Of a stretch of DNA of 64,000 nucleotides, positions 35,372-44,739 are shown one piece after another. Origin of the DNA: BOG-994 sp049514215 (GTDB lineage: Bacteria > Pseudomonadota > Gammaproteobacteria > Burkholderiales > Burkholderiaceae_D); contig JBEKVI010000011.1 of NCBI GenBank assembly GCA_049514215.1, positions 26,859 through 90,858 on the forward strand, given 5' to 3'. How positions within the stretch are numbered: position 1 is the stretch's first letter; each line of letters begins with the position of its first letter. Below the pieces are notes generated by a model, which saw only the letters and a list, made by a program, of their open reading frames with translations, ran no database searches and was not told where the DNA came from. The translations under genes and the position numbers were made by a program.

Positions 35372-36388
35372 TCAGTTCTTGGTCTGATCGACGAGCTTGT
35401 TTTTCTTGATCCAGGGCATCATGGCCCGCAGCTTTTCTCCGACCTGCTCGATCTCGTGGGCCGCGGTCAGACGTCGACGCGAAATCAAAGTCGGCGCTCC
35501 GGCACGGCTCTCCAAAATGAAATTCTTGGCGTAGTCACCCGACTGGATCGCCTGCAAGGTCTGGCGCATGGCCAGCCGCGTCTGGTCCGTGACGATTTTC
35601 GGTCCGGTCAGATATTCACCGTACTCGGCGTTGTTCGAGATGGAATAATTCATGTTCCCGATCCCGCCTTCGTAGATCAGATCGACGATGAGCTTGAGCT
35701 CGTGCAGACATTCGAAGTAGGCCATCTCGGGGGCATAGCCGGCTTCAACAAGGGTCTCAAAGCCCGCCTTGATCAGTTCCACAGTCCCGCCACAAAGTAC
35801 GGCCTGTTCACCAAAGAGGTCCGTCTCCGTCTCTTCCCTAAAATTGGTCTCGATGACGCCGGCCCTGCCGCCGCCGATCGCGGCAGCGTACGACAATGCC
35901 AGATCACGCGCGTGGCCCGATTGATCCTGGTGAACTGCGATGAGCATGGGTACGCCTCCGCCTTGCGCGTAGGTCGAGCGCACCGTGTGCCCGGGCGCTT
36001 TGGGCGCGATCATCACGACGTCCAGGTCGGGGCGCGGCACCACCTGCCCGTAATGGATGTTAAAGCCGTGGGCGAACGCGAGAACGGCGCCCTTCTTGAT
36101 CTGGGGCTCGACATCTTCGTAGTAGACCTTGGCGATGTTCTCGTCAGGCAAGAGGATCATGACAAAATCGGCACCTTTGACCGCCTCGCCGACTTCTTTC
36201 ACCTGCAGACCCGCTTTTTTCGCTTTGTCCCAACTGGTCCCCCCCTTGCGCAGCCCGACCGTAACCTTGCCGCCCGAGTCCTTCAGGTTTTGGGCGTGGG
36301 CGTGCCCTTGTGATCCATAGCCGACGATCGTCACCTTCTTACCCTTGATCAGCGAAAGATCGGCGTCCTTATCGTAATAAACCTTCAT
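35372..36388 (-). CDS. ilvC: Ketol-acid reductoisomerase (class I, NADP)
   Basis: 338 residues from the ATG at 36388 (GGGAG 6 bases upstream). It carries out the second common step of isoleucine and valine synthesis. The Rossmann motif GYGSQGHAHAQNLKDSG, the KARI catalytic region (VIETNFREETETDLFGEQAVLCGG in outline) and EMAYFECLHELKLIVDL are present. It follows ilvN and ilvB in one operon. Confidence 0.97.
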   Translation of the reverse strand: MKVYYDKDADLSLIKGKKVTIVGYGSQGHAHAQNLKDSGGKVTVGLRKGGTSWDKAKKAGLQVKEVGEAVKGADFVMILLPDENIAKVYYEDVEPQIKKGAVLAFAHGFNIHYGQVVPRPDLDVVMIAPKAPGHTVRSTYAQGGGVPMLIAVHQDQSGHARDLALSYAAAIGGGRAGVIETNFREETETDLFGEQAVLCGGTVELIKAGFETLVEAGYAPEMAYFECLHELKLIVDLIYEGGIGNMNYSISNNAEYGEYLTGPKIVTDQTRLAMRQTLQAIQSGDYAKNFILESRAGAPTLISRRRLTAAHEIEQVGEKLRAMMPWIKKNKLVDQTKN

Positions 36389-36468
36389 TTGTGCTCCCTT
36401 TCCCATAAATGCGACGAGGCGCGGTGGCCCCGCCCGGCCCTCGCCAGACGGGATGTCTCTAAGGGATC

Positions 36469-36960
36469 TTAGATCCTCAGAATGCGCTCGCCTCGGCCAA
36501 TCCCAGAGCTACCCGTGCGAACGGTCTCCAGGATTGCGGTTCTGTCGATCGCGTCGATGAACGCATCGAGCTTGGTTGCGGCACCGGTTAGCTCAATCGT
36601 ATAAGTCTTTTCGGTGACGTCGATGATCCGCCCGCGAAAGATGTCGGCGGTCCGTTTGATCTCCTCCCGTTCTTTGCCCACGGCACGGACCTTGATGAGC
36701 ATGAGTTCTCGCTCAATATGGTTGCCTTCGGTCAGATCAACCACTTTCACCACCTCGATGAGCCGGTTCAGGTGCTTCGTGATCTGTTCGACGACCTCAT
36801 CGGAACCGGTCGTGACAATCGTCATGCGCGAAAGCGTCACGTCTTCGGTTGGCGCAACGGTCAAGGTCTCAATGTTATAGCCGCGGGCGGAGAACAGCCC
36901 CACGACCCGCGACAAGGCGCCAGGTTCATTTTCCAGGAGGACCGAGATGATATGTTTCAT
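36469..36960 (-). CDS. ilvN: Acetolactate synthase small (regulatory) subunit
   Basis: 163 residues from the ATG at 36960, which matches the family start MKHIISVLLENEPGALSRV. An N-terminal ACT domain covers about residues 1-78 (feedback by valine), followed by the C-terminal ALS-small domain. It begins 8 bases after the ilvB stop. The symbol ilvH is used for the same protein in some species. Confidence 0.96.
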   Translation of the reverse strand: MKHIISVLLENEPGALSRVVGLFSARGYNIETLTVAPTEDVTLSRMTIVTTGSDEVVEQITKHLNRLIEVVKVVDLTEGNHIERELMLIKVRAVGKEREEIKRTADIFRGRIIDVTEKTYTIELTGAATKLDAFIDAIDRTAILETVRTGSSGIGRGERILRI

Positions 36961-36968
36961 GGCCGCTC

Positions 36969-38678
36969 CTAAAGATCTTCCGAGCCAAGAAGCATTTCGG
37001 TCAGTCCTTTCCCCGCCTTGACCATCGGCCAGACGTTCTCGGTCTGATCGGTGATGAAATCGAGAAAGACGAGCCGATCCTTTTGGGCGAATGCCTCGCG
37101 CAACGCCGGCTCTACATCGCGTGGCTGATCGATGCGCTGGCCGACATGCCCATAGGCCTCGGCGAGCTTCACGAAGTCCGGAAGCGCATCCATATAGGAC
37201 TCGGAATACCGACTCGCGTAATCGATCTGCTGCCACTGCCGAACCATGCCCAGGTAGCGGTTATTCAGGCTGATGATCTTCGGTGTGAGCCGGTACTGCT
37301 TGCAGGTGGACAGTTCCTGTATGCACATTTGGATGCTGCCTTCGCCCGTGATCACGGCCACATCGGCGCCCGGATTGGCCATCTGCACGCCCATCGCGTA
37401 GGGCAGCCCCACTCCCATCGTGCCCAATCCTCCCGAATTGATCCAGCGTCGTGGCGCGTCAAACCGGTAGTACTGTGCGGCCCACATCTGGTGTTGACCC
37501 ACGTCGGACGTCACGAAAGCCTCCCCGCGAGTAACCTCCCAGAGCTTTTCGACGACGAACTGCGGCTTGATGACCTCGGAAGACTTCGGATAGTTCAGGC
37601 AGTCGCGCTTTCGCCACTCGTTCACCTGCGCCCACCAGGCCGAGATCACCTTGGAGTCGGGCTTGGCCTGGGCTAACTCGAACTGATTGAGCAACTCGGC
37701 AAGCACCTCGCGAACATGCCCCACAATCGGAACATCCACGCGAACGCGCTTTGAAATCGAAGATGGGTCGATGTCGATATGAATGATCTTGCGAGGATTT
37801 TCCGCAAAATGCTTCGGATTGCCGATGACCCGATCGTCAAAACGAGCGCCCACGGCCAGAAGGACATCGCAGTTCTGCATGGCGAGGTTGGCCTCGTAGG
37901 TTCCGTGCATGCCCGGCATGCCCACGAATTTGGGATCGCTCGCCGGATATCCGCCCAGACCCATTAGCGTTGTCGTGCACGGAACGCCCAGCCGGTCGAC
38001 CAGCCGGGTCAGCTCTTTCGTCGCGTTCGCCAGCACGACGCCGCCGCCGGCGTAGACCATGGGGCGCTCTGCATGCAAAAGCAGTTGAACCGCTTTTTTG
38101 ATCTGGCCCAGATGGCCCTTGTCGACCGGGCGATACGAGCGCATGTCGACTGGCGCGGAGTAATCGAAGGCACAGCGCGCAATCGTGATGTCCTTGGGTA
38201 TATCCACAAGGACCGGACCTGGGCGACCGGTTTTGGCGATATAAAACGCCTTCTTGATGGTCAGGGCGAGGTCTCGGACGTCCTTGACTAGAAAATTATG
38301 CTTGACGCATGGCCGGGTGATGCCAACCGTGTCGCATTCCTGAAACGCGTCTTGACCGATCGCGTGCGAAGGCACCTGGCCGGAGATGACCACCATCGGA
38401 ATCGAATCCATGTAGGCCGTAGCCAGTCCGGTCACGGCGTTGGTGACCCCAGGCCCACTGGTCACGAGCGCGACGCCGATTTTCTCGCTCGAGCGCGAAT
38501 AGGCATCGGCGGCATGGACTGCCGCTTGCTCGTGGCGAACGAGAATATGCTGGAATTTGTCCTGCTTGAATATTTCGTCGTAGATGTAGAGCACCGCGCC
38601 GCCGGGATAGCCGAATACGTGCTCGACTCCCTCCTCGGCCAGACAGCGCACGACAATTTCCGCGCCGGTAATTTCCAT
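36969..38678 (-). CDS. ilvB: Acetolactate synthase large (catalytic) subunit
   Basis: 569 residues. This thiamine-diphosphate enzyme condenses pyruvate with pyruvate or 2-oxobutyrate. The catalytic Glu lies in RHEQAAVHAADAYSR. The ThDP-binding region shows GEGSIQMCIQELSTCKQYRL and NNRYLGMVRQW. FGYPGGAVLYIYDEIF is typical of AHAS I/III. First gene of ilvB-ilvN-ilvC, with a promoter about 145 bases upstream. No leader peptide rich in Leu, Val or Ile is visible. Confidence 0.97.
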   Translation of the reverse strand: MEITGAEIVVRCLAEEGVEHVFGYPGGAVLYIYDEIFKQDKFQHILVRHEQAAVHAADAYSRSSEKIGVALVTSGPGVTNAVTGLATAYMDSIPMVVISGQVPSHAIGQDAFQECDTVGITRPCVKHNFLVKDVRDLALTIKKAFYIAKTGRPGPVLVDIPKDITIARCAFDYSAPVDMRSYRPVDKGHLGQIKKAVQLLLHAERPMVYAGGGVVLANATKELTRLVDRLGVPCTTTLMGLGGYPASDPKFVGMPGMHGTYEANLAMQNCDVLLAVGARFDDRVIGNPKHFAENPRKIIHIDIDPSSISKRVRVDVPIVGHVREVLAELLNQFELAQAKPDSKVISAWWAQVNEWRKRDCLNYPKSSEVIKPQFVVEKLWEVTRGEAFVTSDVGQHQMWAAQYYRFDAPRRWINSGGLGTMGVGLPYAMGVQMANPGADVAVITGEGSIQMCIQELSTCKQYRLTPKIISLNNRYLGMVRQWQQIDYASRYSESYMDALPDFVKLAEAYGHVGQRIDQPRDVEPALREAFAQKDRLVFLDFITDQTENVWPMVKAGKGLTEMLLGSEDL

Positions 38679-38823
38679 ACTGCCTTCCTTTCAAGGTCCA
38701 CTGGAGATTGATTGGATGCTCTCCGCGCGGGCTCGTGACCCGGGTTCAAGCAGCGCGTCTCGTCTGCAACGCGGCGTTCGACACCGCATGCTAAGAAAGA
38801 CTTTTATTTGTTGCTAACCGTCC

Positions 38824-38852
38824 ACAATACTGTGGCGCACAAGAAAGGTCAA
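38824..38852 (-). promoter_or_regulatory. Sigma-70 promoter for ilvB-ilvN-ilvC
   Basis: On the minus strand TTGACC (38847-38852) is followed after 17 bases by TATTGT (38824-38829). The leader would be about 140 bases. The rest of the 38679-39209 gap holds no gene that I can support. Confidence 0.6.
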
Positions 38853-39209
38853 GCGCCTCCTCGACGCCTCGTTCCTCACTTCCTCTGTCCCAGTCGCCCT
38901 TCGACTTGCCCAGACGGGCTTTCTGCGCTGCCTTAAGCCTTTGATGGCTAAGTAGTTTATGAAACGAAAGCGGGACCGGGCGCGGCTGTCTGAGCCGATT
39001 CCGTCCCTCGGCGCTCGTGGCCCAGCCTGCGATCGGCGAGAGTCCTGCCAGGGTCCTCAAAGCCAGCCGATGCGACTTCCAGGAGGCACCCGGCCCACAA
39101 GCGCGCGGCCTTTTGTTACGATTGCGGCCACCCCATGCCGATGAATTCCGCTTTCCGATTCTCCCGAGTGCGTCGGAGAACGCAACCGGAAAGATCTCTT
39201 CCTGCCTGA

Positions 39210-39776
39210 ATGGCCAGTTCCGCCGAACTTTCCCAGTTTCTCGAAAGCATCGAACGCCGCGCATTTAAGCAGGCCTTCTACGCGGTGCGAGATGAGGATT
39301 CGGCCCAGGATGTCGTGCAGGACGCGATGATCAAACTCGCGGAACGCTATGGCGACAAGCCTGCGGCCGAATTGCCCATGCTGTTCCAGCGTATCCTTCA
39401 AAATACGGTCAATGACTTTTTTCGTCGTCAGAAGGTCCGAACCACGTGGACGACCCTGTTTTCGAGCATGTCCTCCGGGGAGGAAAACGAAGACTTCGAT
39501 TTTCTAGAAAGCCTGGAGGCGGAACAGGGTTCGGTCGGCGCCGAAAGCGCCGCCGATAAAGTCGAGCGCGCCCAGGTCCTGGCCGCCATCGAGGCAGAAA
39601 TTCGGAAGCTACCCGCCCGTCAACGGGAAGCTTTCGTCATGCGTTACTGGGAGGATATGGACGTCGCGGAAACTGCCGCGGCCATGGGGTGCACCCAAGG
39701 CAGTGTCAAAACGCACTGTTCCAGGGCAACCCACACCCTAGCCCACGCACTCAAGGCAAAAGGGATCAAGTTATGA
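39210..39776 (+). CDS. ECF-type RNA polymerase sigma factor
   Basis: 188 residues. Region 2 is seen in RAFKQAFYAVRDEDSAQDVVQDAMIKL and FQRILQNTVNDFFRRQK in outline, region 4 in LPARQREAFVMRYWEDMDVAETAAAMGCTQGSVKTHCSRA in outline. The linker between them is longer and more acidic than in RpoE. It is divergent from ilvB and followed by DUF3619 and DUF3106 genes, a conserved Burkholderiales cluster. The stop overlaps the next start (ATGA). The membrane protein encoded next may be its anti-sigma factor; this is inference. Confidence 0.88.
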   Translation: MASSAELSQFLESIERRAFKQAFYAVRDEDSAQDVVQDAMIKLAERYGDKPAAELPMLFQRILQNTVNDFFRRQKVRTTWTTLFSSMSSGEENEDFDFLESLEAEQGSVGAESAADKVERAQVLAAIEAEIRKLPARQREAFVMRYWEDMDVAETAAAMGCTQGSVKTHCSRATHTLAHALKAKGIKL

Positions 39777-40195
39777 GCAACCACAACGAAGATCGGCAAT
39801 TAAGGGAAGATGCGTTTGCTCGGAAGATCGGGCAGGCGCTCGATGAAACGCTGGCGACGCTGCCCACGAGTCGCCTTGAACAGCTCGCCATGGCGCGCAA
39901 GGCAGCCTTGCGCGCCCAGAAGATGCCCCTTCCTGTGGCGCAAATGGTCCCGCGTGCGGCGTTCGCCGGCGGGGCGACGACGCCTCTGAGCTTGGGAGAC
40001 CGGTTTGGTCGCCTGGCCTTGGGCGCAGCGATGGTGCTGCTCGTGGCCGCAGGCCTCGTAGGCATTTTCCACGTCGAGCAGCAACGGCGCATCGACGAAC
40101 TGGCGGAGCTCGATACGGCGTTGCTGACGGACGAGATTCCCATCAGCGCCTACGCTGACCACGGCTTTAACACCTACCTCAAGCAGAATCAGTAG
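39773..40195 (+). CDS. DUF3619 family membrane protein, possible anti-sigma partner
   Basis: 140 residues from the ATG that overlaps the sigma-factor stop codon. The N-terminal half is a charged cytoplasmic region (EDAFARKIGQALDETLATLP). One membrane segment lies at about residues 82-102. The C-terminal part is short and acidic and would lie in the periplasm. Size, topology and coupling to a sigma gene match an anti-sigma factor, but there is no zinc-binding motif and no direct proof. Confidence 0.8.
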   Translation: MSNHNEDRQLREDAFARKIGQALDETLATLPTSRLEQLAMARKAALRAQKMPLPVAQMVPRAAFAGGATTPLSLGDRFGRLALGAAMVLLVAAGLVGIFHVEQQRRIDELAELDTALLTDEIPISAYADHGFNTYLKQNQ

Positions 40196-40196
40196 G

Positions 40197-41123
40197 TTGG
40201 CCGCCCACGGAAACGATACCCTTATTAGATTCCTCCGGATGCGCGGACCGCTCGCGGTCGGACTCGCCATCGCCGCAGGTCTCGTAGTCGCCCTTGCGCT
40301 TTTATTCGGAAAATCTTGGTGGCCAGGGTCAAGCGCCGTCTCCGTCAGTGATGGGGCCGCCGAAGGTGCGCGGGCGAGTGTGGCCACACCTGAAGCTGTG
40401 GCCGTCCAGCACCCCGAGGTGTCGGAAAGCGGGGTTGGATGGGCACAAAAGACGGGGCTTGGGGCCAATAACCCGCACCACTGGTCGCAGCGACTGGAAT
40501 GGAAGGACCTGACCGCGGCAGAACAGGCGGCGTTGGCGCCCCTCGCTGGCGACTGGGACAAACTAGAGATCGTACGACGCCGGAAATGGGTGGAGATCGC
40601 GAAGCGCTTTCCGGAATGGACGCCCGAGGAGCAAAAGCGCAGGCAGGATAGAATGCGCGAACTTGCGCGTCTGACCCCCGAGGAAAGGCGCGTCGCCCGC
40701 GACACCATTGCGCGAGCCCAGGCCTTGCCACCGGAAAAACGCGCCGAACTCTTCCGTCAGTATCAGGATCTTCCTGAAGAGAGAAAGCTGCAACTCGCCG
40801 CGGAAGCCAAAGCAACTCATTCGGTCGTCCCCGTAAAGCCCTTGCCTCCTCGGCATCAACCGGTTCCCATCAAGGCTCAGATTCGGGAGGGTTCGACACA
40901 GAAGGTTCCCGGTCCACCCGAGGTTGCAAGCAAATCGCCGCGCCCCTCCGCGCCCTTGCCGACGCCGGCGAGTTCCGTGTCAACGGACAGCAGCGTGAAT
41001 CCAGGCACAGGCGTAGTCCCCAATGCGCCCCCACAGGGCGCCAATGCCGTAAGTTCTCCATCATCCCCTTCCGCCCCGGCACTGGCGACACCAGCCTCGG
41101 CCCCTGGCGCTTCGTCTCCCTGA
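40197..41123 (+). CDS. DUF3106 domain protein with N-terminal membrane segment
   Basis: About 308 residues if the TTG at 40197 is used; an ATG at 40239 would start just before the membrane segment (about residues 17-37) and is a fair alternative. The DUF3106 repeat-like helical region lies at about 100-205 (LTAAEQAALAPLAGDWDKL, then EEQKRRQDRMRELARLTPEERR), which is rich in Arg, Glu and Leu. The C-terminal 100 residues are Pro/Ser/Ala-rich and disordered. It follows the sigma/DUF3619 pair directly. Function unknown; probably periplasmic. Confidence 0.8.
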   Translation: MAAHGNDTLIRFLRMRGPLAVGLAIAAGLVVALALLFGKSWWPGSSAVSVSDGAAEGARASVATPEAVAVQHPEVSESGVGWAQKTGLGANNPHHWSQRLEWKDLTAAEQAALAPLAGDWDKLEIVRRRKWVEIAKRFPEWTPEEQKRRQDRMRELARLTPEERRVARDTIARAQALPPEKRAELFRQYQDLPEERKLQLAAEAKATHSVVPVKPLPPRHQPVPIKAQIREGSTQKVPGPPEVASKSPRPSAPLPTPASSVSTDSSVNPGTGVVPNAPPQGANAVSSPSSPSAPALATPASAPGASSP

Positions 41124-41190
41124 ACTGCACATCACAGCTGTTCCGGGGCGAGGATTAAAATGGCGATCCTTCTCCCACGGATCGTCTTCT

Positions 41191-41703
41191 GTGCCCGATT
41201 TGTCACTTAGCACACCGCCGCCGGCACTGTCGGCTGCGCCCCCGCTCTACCGCCGCCTTCTGTGCATGGTCTACGAGGGTGTCTTGCTGTTCGGAGTGGT
41301 TTTTCTGGCCGACTACCTATTCGACGCGATCACGCAAAGCCGGAGCGGCTTGATGAATCGGCACTCGCGTCAGTTGTGGCTTTTTTTGGTCTTAGGGGTC
41401 TACTTCACGTGGTTTTGGACCCATTCCGGACAAACTCTGGCCATGAAGACTTGGCACGTGCGGGTGGTCGATGCTTCGGGAAAGGGGCTGCAACTGCCCC
41501 AAGCCGTCTTCCGCTACGTTTTGTGCTGGATTTTTATTCTTCCAACGCTAGCGCTCCTCGAACTCACTCGAGCGCCATTTTGGCTCACCTCGCTCGGCAT
41601 CACGCTAGCGTTTGTTTTGCCGCCATTTTTCAGCAAGTTTGATCCGCAGGGGCAATTCCTGCACGACCGCCTTGCGGGTACGCGCCTGGTGAGCCGATCG
41701 TAA
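41191..41703 (+). CDS. RDD family membrane protein
   Basis: 170 residues, GTG start. Four hydrophobic segments are visible. The RDD landmarks are PPLYRRLLCMVYEGVLLF at the start and FDPQGQFLHDRLAGTRLV at the end. Role unknown; some relatives have been linked to ion transport. It closes the sigma-DUF3619-DUF3106 cluster. Confidence 0.85.
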   Translation: MPDLSLSTPPPALSAAPPLYRRLLCMVYEGVLLFGVVFLADYLFDAITQSRSGLMNRHSRQLWLFLVLGVYFTWFWTHSGQTLAMKTWHVRVVDASGKGLQLPQAVFRYVLCWIFILPTLALLELTRAPFWLTSLGITLAFVLPPFFSKFDPQGQFLHDRLAGTRLVSRS

Positions 41704-41827
41704 TCCCATCCACACGCGGCCGTCCAGTCGAGGCGCCGAGCCTAAAGTCGGTGCCAAGGATCGGCGCCACGCAAGTCCCCGTTCGCGACCGCGTTGCCCG
41801 CACGCCCTTTCATCCGCAGCACAACTC

Positions 41828-42766
41828 ATGATTGCACGTCTGCTTCGCCTGGTTTTTGCTGTCCAGCTCGCGACCGCGCTCCTGCTCGGCTACTGGCTCG
41901 GAGATCTAGTGGGCTTTGTGATCGTCTTCCTGATTCATCCCACGATCATTGCGGTCGACTTCGCGATCACGCGCTGGGCGGGATGTCGTGTCCCTCCTGC
42001 GAGCCGGCTCGCCCTATGGAAGATGATTCACACCTATGGTGCCGAGGTCACAGCGAGTCTTCGCAGCTTTAGCTGGGCACATCCCTACTTCGCCCATGCC
42101 CGATCCCCGGTCCCCGGGATTCCGAGGCAACCCCAAGCGATTCTCTTCATTCACGGATACTTCTGCAATCGCGCCATCTGGCTTCCCCTGATGCGCTTTG
42201 CGGCGCGAAGAGGCTTCCTCTGCGAAGCCGTCACGCTGGAACCCCCGTTCGCGGTCATCGAAAACTACCTTGAGACGATCGAGAGGGCGGCCGCTGCATT
42301 GTTGAGCCAGTCCGAAAGCGAGCGCCTGGTCATCGTCGGACACAGCATGGGAGGAATCGCGGCGCGCGCCTGGATGCGGGCCTTTGGCTCGGATCGCGTT
42401 GCGCGCCTCGTAACGTTGGGCAGTCCCCACGCGGGAACCGTCATGGCGGCGCTTGGCCACGGGGGCAACGTCGGCCAGATGCGACGGGACAGCGCTTGGC
42501 TCTCGCGCCTGATGGAGGACGAGCTCACCGCGACGCGCTCGATCACGACTTGCGTTTACAGCTATCACGACAACATCGTAGCCCCACAAACCAGCGCGTC
42601 GCTGGAAGGAGCGCACAATATCGCTCTAGCTGGGATCGGACACGTGAGTCTTGTTTACGACCGCCGGGTATGGGAGATCGTTCTGGCGGCGGCTCAATCG
42701 AATCCGAAGCCGAGCCCGATTTCCCTGGCAGGGTCATTCCTCGAGGACAGGCCCATCGGTTCATGA
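41828..42766 (+). CDS. Alpha/beta hydrolase, lipase-like, membrane-anchored
   Basis: 312 residues. Two N-terminal hydrophobic segments cover about residues 4-45. The hydrolase domain has the oxyanion region ILFIHGYFCNRAIW, nucleophile Ser173 in VGHSMGGIAAR, and a likely catalytic His in GIGHVSLVYD. The substrate is unknown; an esterase or lipase acting at the membrane is likely. 125 bases separate it from the RDD gene. Confidence 0.85.
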   Translation: MIARLLRLVFAVQLATALLLGYWLGDLVGFVIVFLIHPTIIAVDFAITRWAGCRVPPASRLALWKMIHTYGAEVTASLRSFSWAHPYFAHARSPVPGIPRQPQAILFIHGYFCNRAIWLPLMRFAARRGFLCEAVTLEPPFAVIENYLETIERAAAALLSQSESERLVIVGHSMGGIAARAWMRAFGSDRVARLVTLGSPHAGTVMAALGHGGNVGQMRRDSAWLSRLMEDELTATRSITTCVYSYHDNIVAPQTSASLEGAHNIALAGIGHVSLVYDRRVWEIVLAAAQSNPKPSPISLAGSFLEDRPIGS

Positions 42767-42939
42767 AGCGACCCCGTGTCAGATGCATCGAACCTTTACT
42801 CGAGGTCCGGGATCTAATCATCGTAACAACGACAACGGGAAGGGCAGCGTCCGGGCGTCCGCTAGACTAACGGATATCGCGCCACCACGAATGCGGCGGG
42901 CGGCTTGCACTAATCGACCCATTAAACGAGGAGAATGAA

Positions 42940-43470
42940 ATGGCAAAGAAGCATCGGACCAATTCTGGAGACGCCAAAGACGGACCGCTGGCGAGCACCA
43001 TACGGGAATCAGCCTCCCAGATCTGGCTTGCCGGACTTGGCGCGTTCTCAAAGGCGCAGGCCGAGGGGGGCAAGGTCTTCGAAGCCCTCGTCAAAGAAGG
43101 CGGTGCGCTGCAACGTCACACGCGCAAGATGACCGAGGACAAGGTATCCGAAGTGAGCGAGAAGGTCTCGCGCGCCGCGGGGGATCTTTCACGGCAAGCC
43201 AACGGGACCTGGGACAAGCTTGAGCAGGCCTTCGAGGATCGCGTCGCGCGGACCTTGAAGACCCTTGGAGTGCCCACCAGCAAAGAACTCCAGGCACTCT
43301 CCGAAAGGCTCGATGCGCTGTCGGGATCCGGTCGCGCCCGACGCAGCGCCCCACAAGCCGCCACAAAACGGGCGTCCAAGGTAGCGCCAAAAAAGTCCGT
43401 TGCCCGCGCGCCCACAGCCAAGAAAGCGGGCGCCAAGAAAACCACGCGTCGTCGAACCACCGGCACGTAG
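42940..43470 (+). CDS. Phasin family (PHA granule-associated) protein
   Basis: 176 residues; GAGGAG lies 7 bases before the ATG. The phasin domain spans about residues 18-115 (IRESASQIWLAGLGAFSKAQ, then VFEALVKEGGALQ). The last 45 residues are Lys/Ala/Arg-rich and histone-like, as in PhaF, which binds both granules and DNA. It coats polyhydroxyalkanoate granules and may help share them between daughter cells. A PHA depolymerase gene and a PHA-system gene lie within 7 kb. Confidence 0.9.
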   Translation: MAKKHRTNSGDAKDGPLASTIRESASQIWLAGLGAFSKAQAEGGKVFEALVKEGGALQRHTRKMTEDKVSEVSEKVSRAAGDLSRQANGTWDKLEQAFEDRVARTLKTLGVPTSKELQALSERLDALSGSGRARRSAPQAATKRASKVAPKKSVARAPTAKKAGAKKTTRRRTTGT

Positions 43471-43581
43471 CCCCCGTCCTTGCCTGAGATCCGCTTGCGG
43501 ACTCCCCAGGGGCAGCGGGGTGTGTGGCGCCAGGTCAGTTTCTTGAGTGGTCCCGATCCAGTCATGCCAAGCTAGCCCGGG

Positions 43582-44331
43582 CTAGGCAGCCGGCGATGCG
43601 TGCGCGAATCCCAAAGTGATACGACGCGTGCGCGCACTTTTCTTTTCAATCTTCGTGATGTTCAGTGGCCCGATTTCAGCCGTATTCCTCACATGAGTGC
43701 CGCCACACGGCTGAAGATCGACGTTGCCGATTTCCATTAATCGCACCTGGCCAAATCCCAAGGGCGGCTTCACGCTCATTGACTTGACAAGGTGCGGATT
43801 GCAGAGCAGTTCCTCATCGCTGATCCAACGCGATGTGACTTCGTGGCCTGCCGCGACGAGCCCGTGGAGTCTGGATTCGACATCATCCCGGTCCAGGGCA
43901 TCGGTCATCGCAAAGTCGAGTCTTGCGTATTCGGCAGTGATGCTGCATCCATCCACGAGCTCGTGCACGATGGCGCACAGAAGATGGGTTGCCGTATGGA
44001 ACCGCATATGACGAAAGCGCCGGTCCCAATCGATTTCAAGCACTACGCGCTCGCCCACGCGCAGGCGTGTCAGGTTCGCTTCCTGCCCGGGCTCGGGGAC
44101 ATGCAAGACATCATTGGGTGTGGCGTTCTCCCGCTTGGGTTTACGGGCGTCGGAAAGAACGATTTCGACTCCTGCCTCGGTTCTAAGCCTCCCCCGATCA
44201 CCGGCCTGCCCGCCGCCGAGTGGATAGAAGACCGTCTGATCAAATTCGATTCCCTCAGGCCCAATCTCGGTGATCTGGGCCTCGCAGGATCTCAGGTACG
44301 CATCGGAGCGAAACAGCGCACAAGTCGACAT
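43582..44331 (-). CDS. Alanyl-tRNA editing protein (AlaX type)
   Basis: 249 residues. AlaX proteins hydrolyse Ser-tRNA(Ala) or Gly-tRNA(Ala) in trans. The N-terminal part has FYPLGGGQAGDRG; the zinc ligands are in FHTATHLLCA and in QPCGGTHVRNT. There is no aminoacylation domain, so it is a free-standing editing factor. It is convergent with the phasin gene. Confidence 0.92.
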   Translation of the reverse strand: MSTCALFRSDAYLRSCEAQITEIGPEGIEFDQTVFYPLGGGQAGDRGRLRTEAGVEIVLSDARKPKRENATPNDVLHVPEPGQEANLTRLRVGERVVLEIDWDRRFRHMRFHTATHLLCAIVHELVDGCSITAEYARLDFAMTDALDRDDVESRLHGLVAAGHEVTSRWISDEELLCNPHLVKSMSVKPPLGFGQVRLMEIGNVDLQPCGGTHVRNTAEIGPLNITKIEKKSARTRRITLGFAHASPAA

Positions 44332-44457
44332 GAATAGGTTCTCATTCGCAGGGTCATTGCATTGTAGTGGGGCAAGTCGGCGTGGACTCGCCTGTCTTAG
44401 GCTCGATCATCTTCGCTTTGGCGCGTTCCAAATTCGAGGCACGGGTGCCACCACGTT

Positions 44458-44739
44458 CTAGCGCGCGCCAAACAGCTCGTCGAGCTTGCTTTCGATCTCC
44501 GACTGGATGCGTCCCCGAAGCGCACTCAAGAGCAGGCCAAGCTCGACATGAATGTCGACGTCCTTATCCGTGACAACTAGCGTTCCCGAAAGCCCACTCC
44601 GGGAAAAATGCAAGGTGTTGCCCTTCCAGTTCCCCTTCAGGTCAAACTCTTTCTCGATCTGACTTTGAAGCCGCTTCGCGGCGGATTTCGCCTGTTTCAA
44701 GTTGACGCCGTGGCGGCGGTGCAAGTCAATTGCGCTCAT
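44458..44739 (-). CDS. Polyhydroxyalkanoic acid system family protein
   Basis: 93 residues. It matches the small PHA-granule-region family (HRRHGVNLKQAKSAAKRLQSQ, then LHFSRSGLSGTLVVTDKDVDI in outline, then ELGLLLSALRGRIQSEIE). Members are found near PHA synthesis genes; the biochemical role is unknown. Its start overlaps the dehydrogenase stop by 4 bases. Confidence 0.8.
   Translation of the reverse strand: MSAIDLHRRHGVNLKQAKSAAKRLQSQIEKEFDLKGNWKGNTLHFSRSGLSGTLVVTDKDVDIHVELGLLLSALRGRIQSEIESKLDELFGAR

Noticed and set aside
38679..38817. Leader peptide or attenuator before ilvB
   Set aside because: The only short frame there lacks runs of Leu, Val or Ile and has no ribosome-binding site.
38791..39264. 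157-codon minus-strand frame upstream of ilvB
   Set aside because: It overlaps the sigma-factor start, has no recognisable domain, and the ilvB promoter lies inside it.
43471..43581. Possible bidirectional terminator between the phasin and AlaX genes
   Set aside because: Only a very short CCGCTTGCGG stem without a T-run is present.
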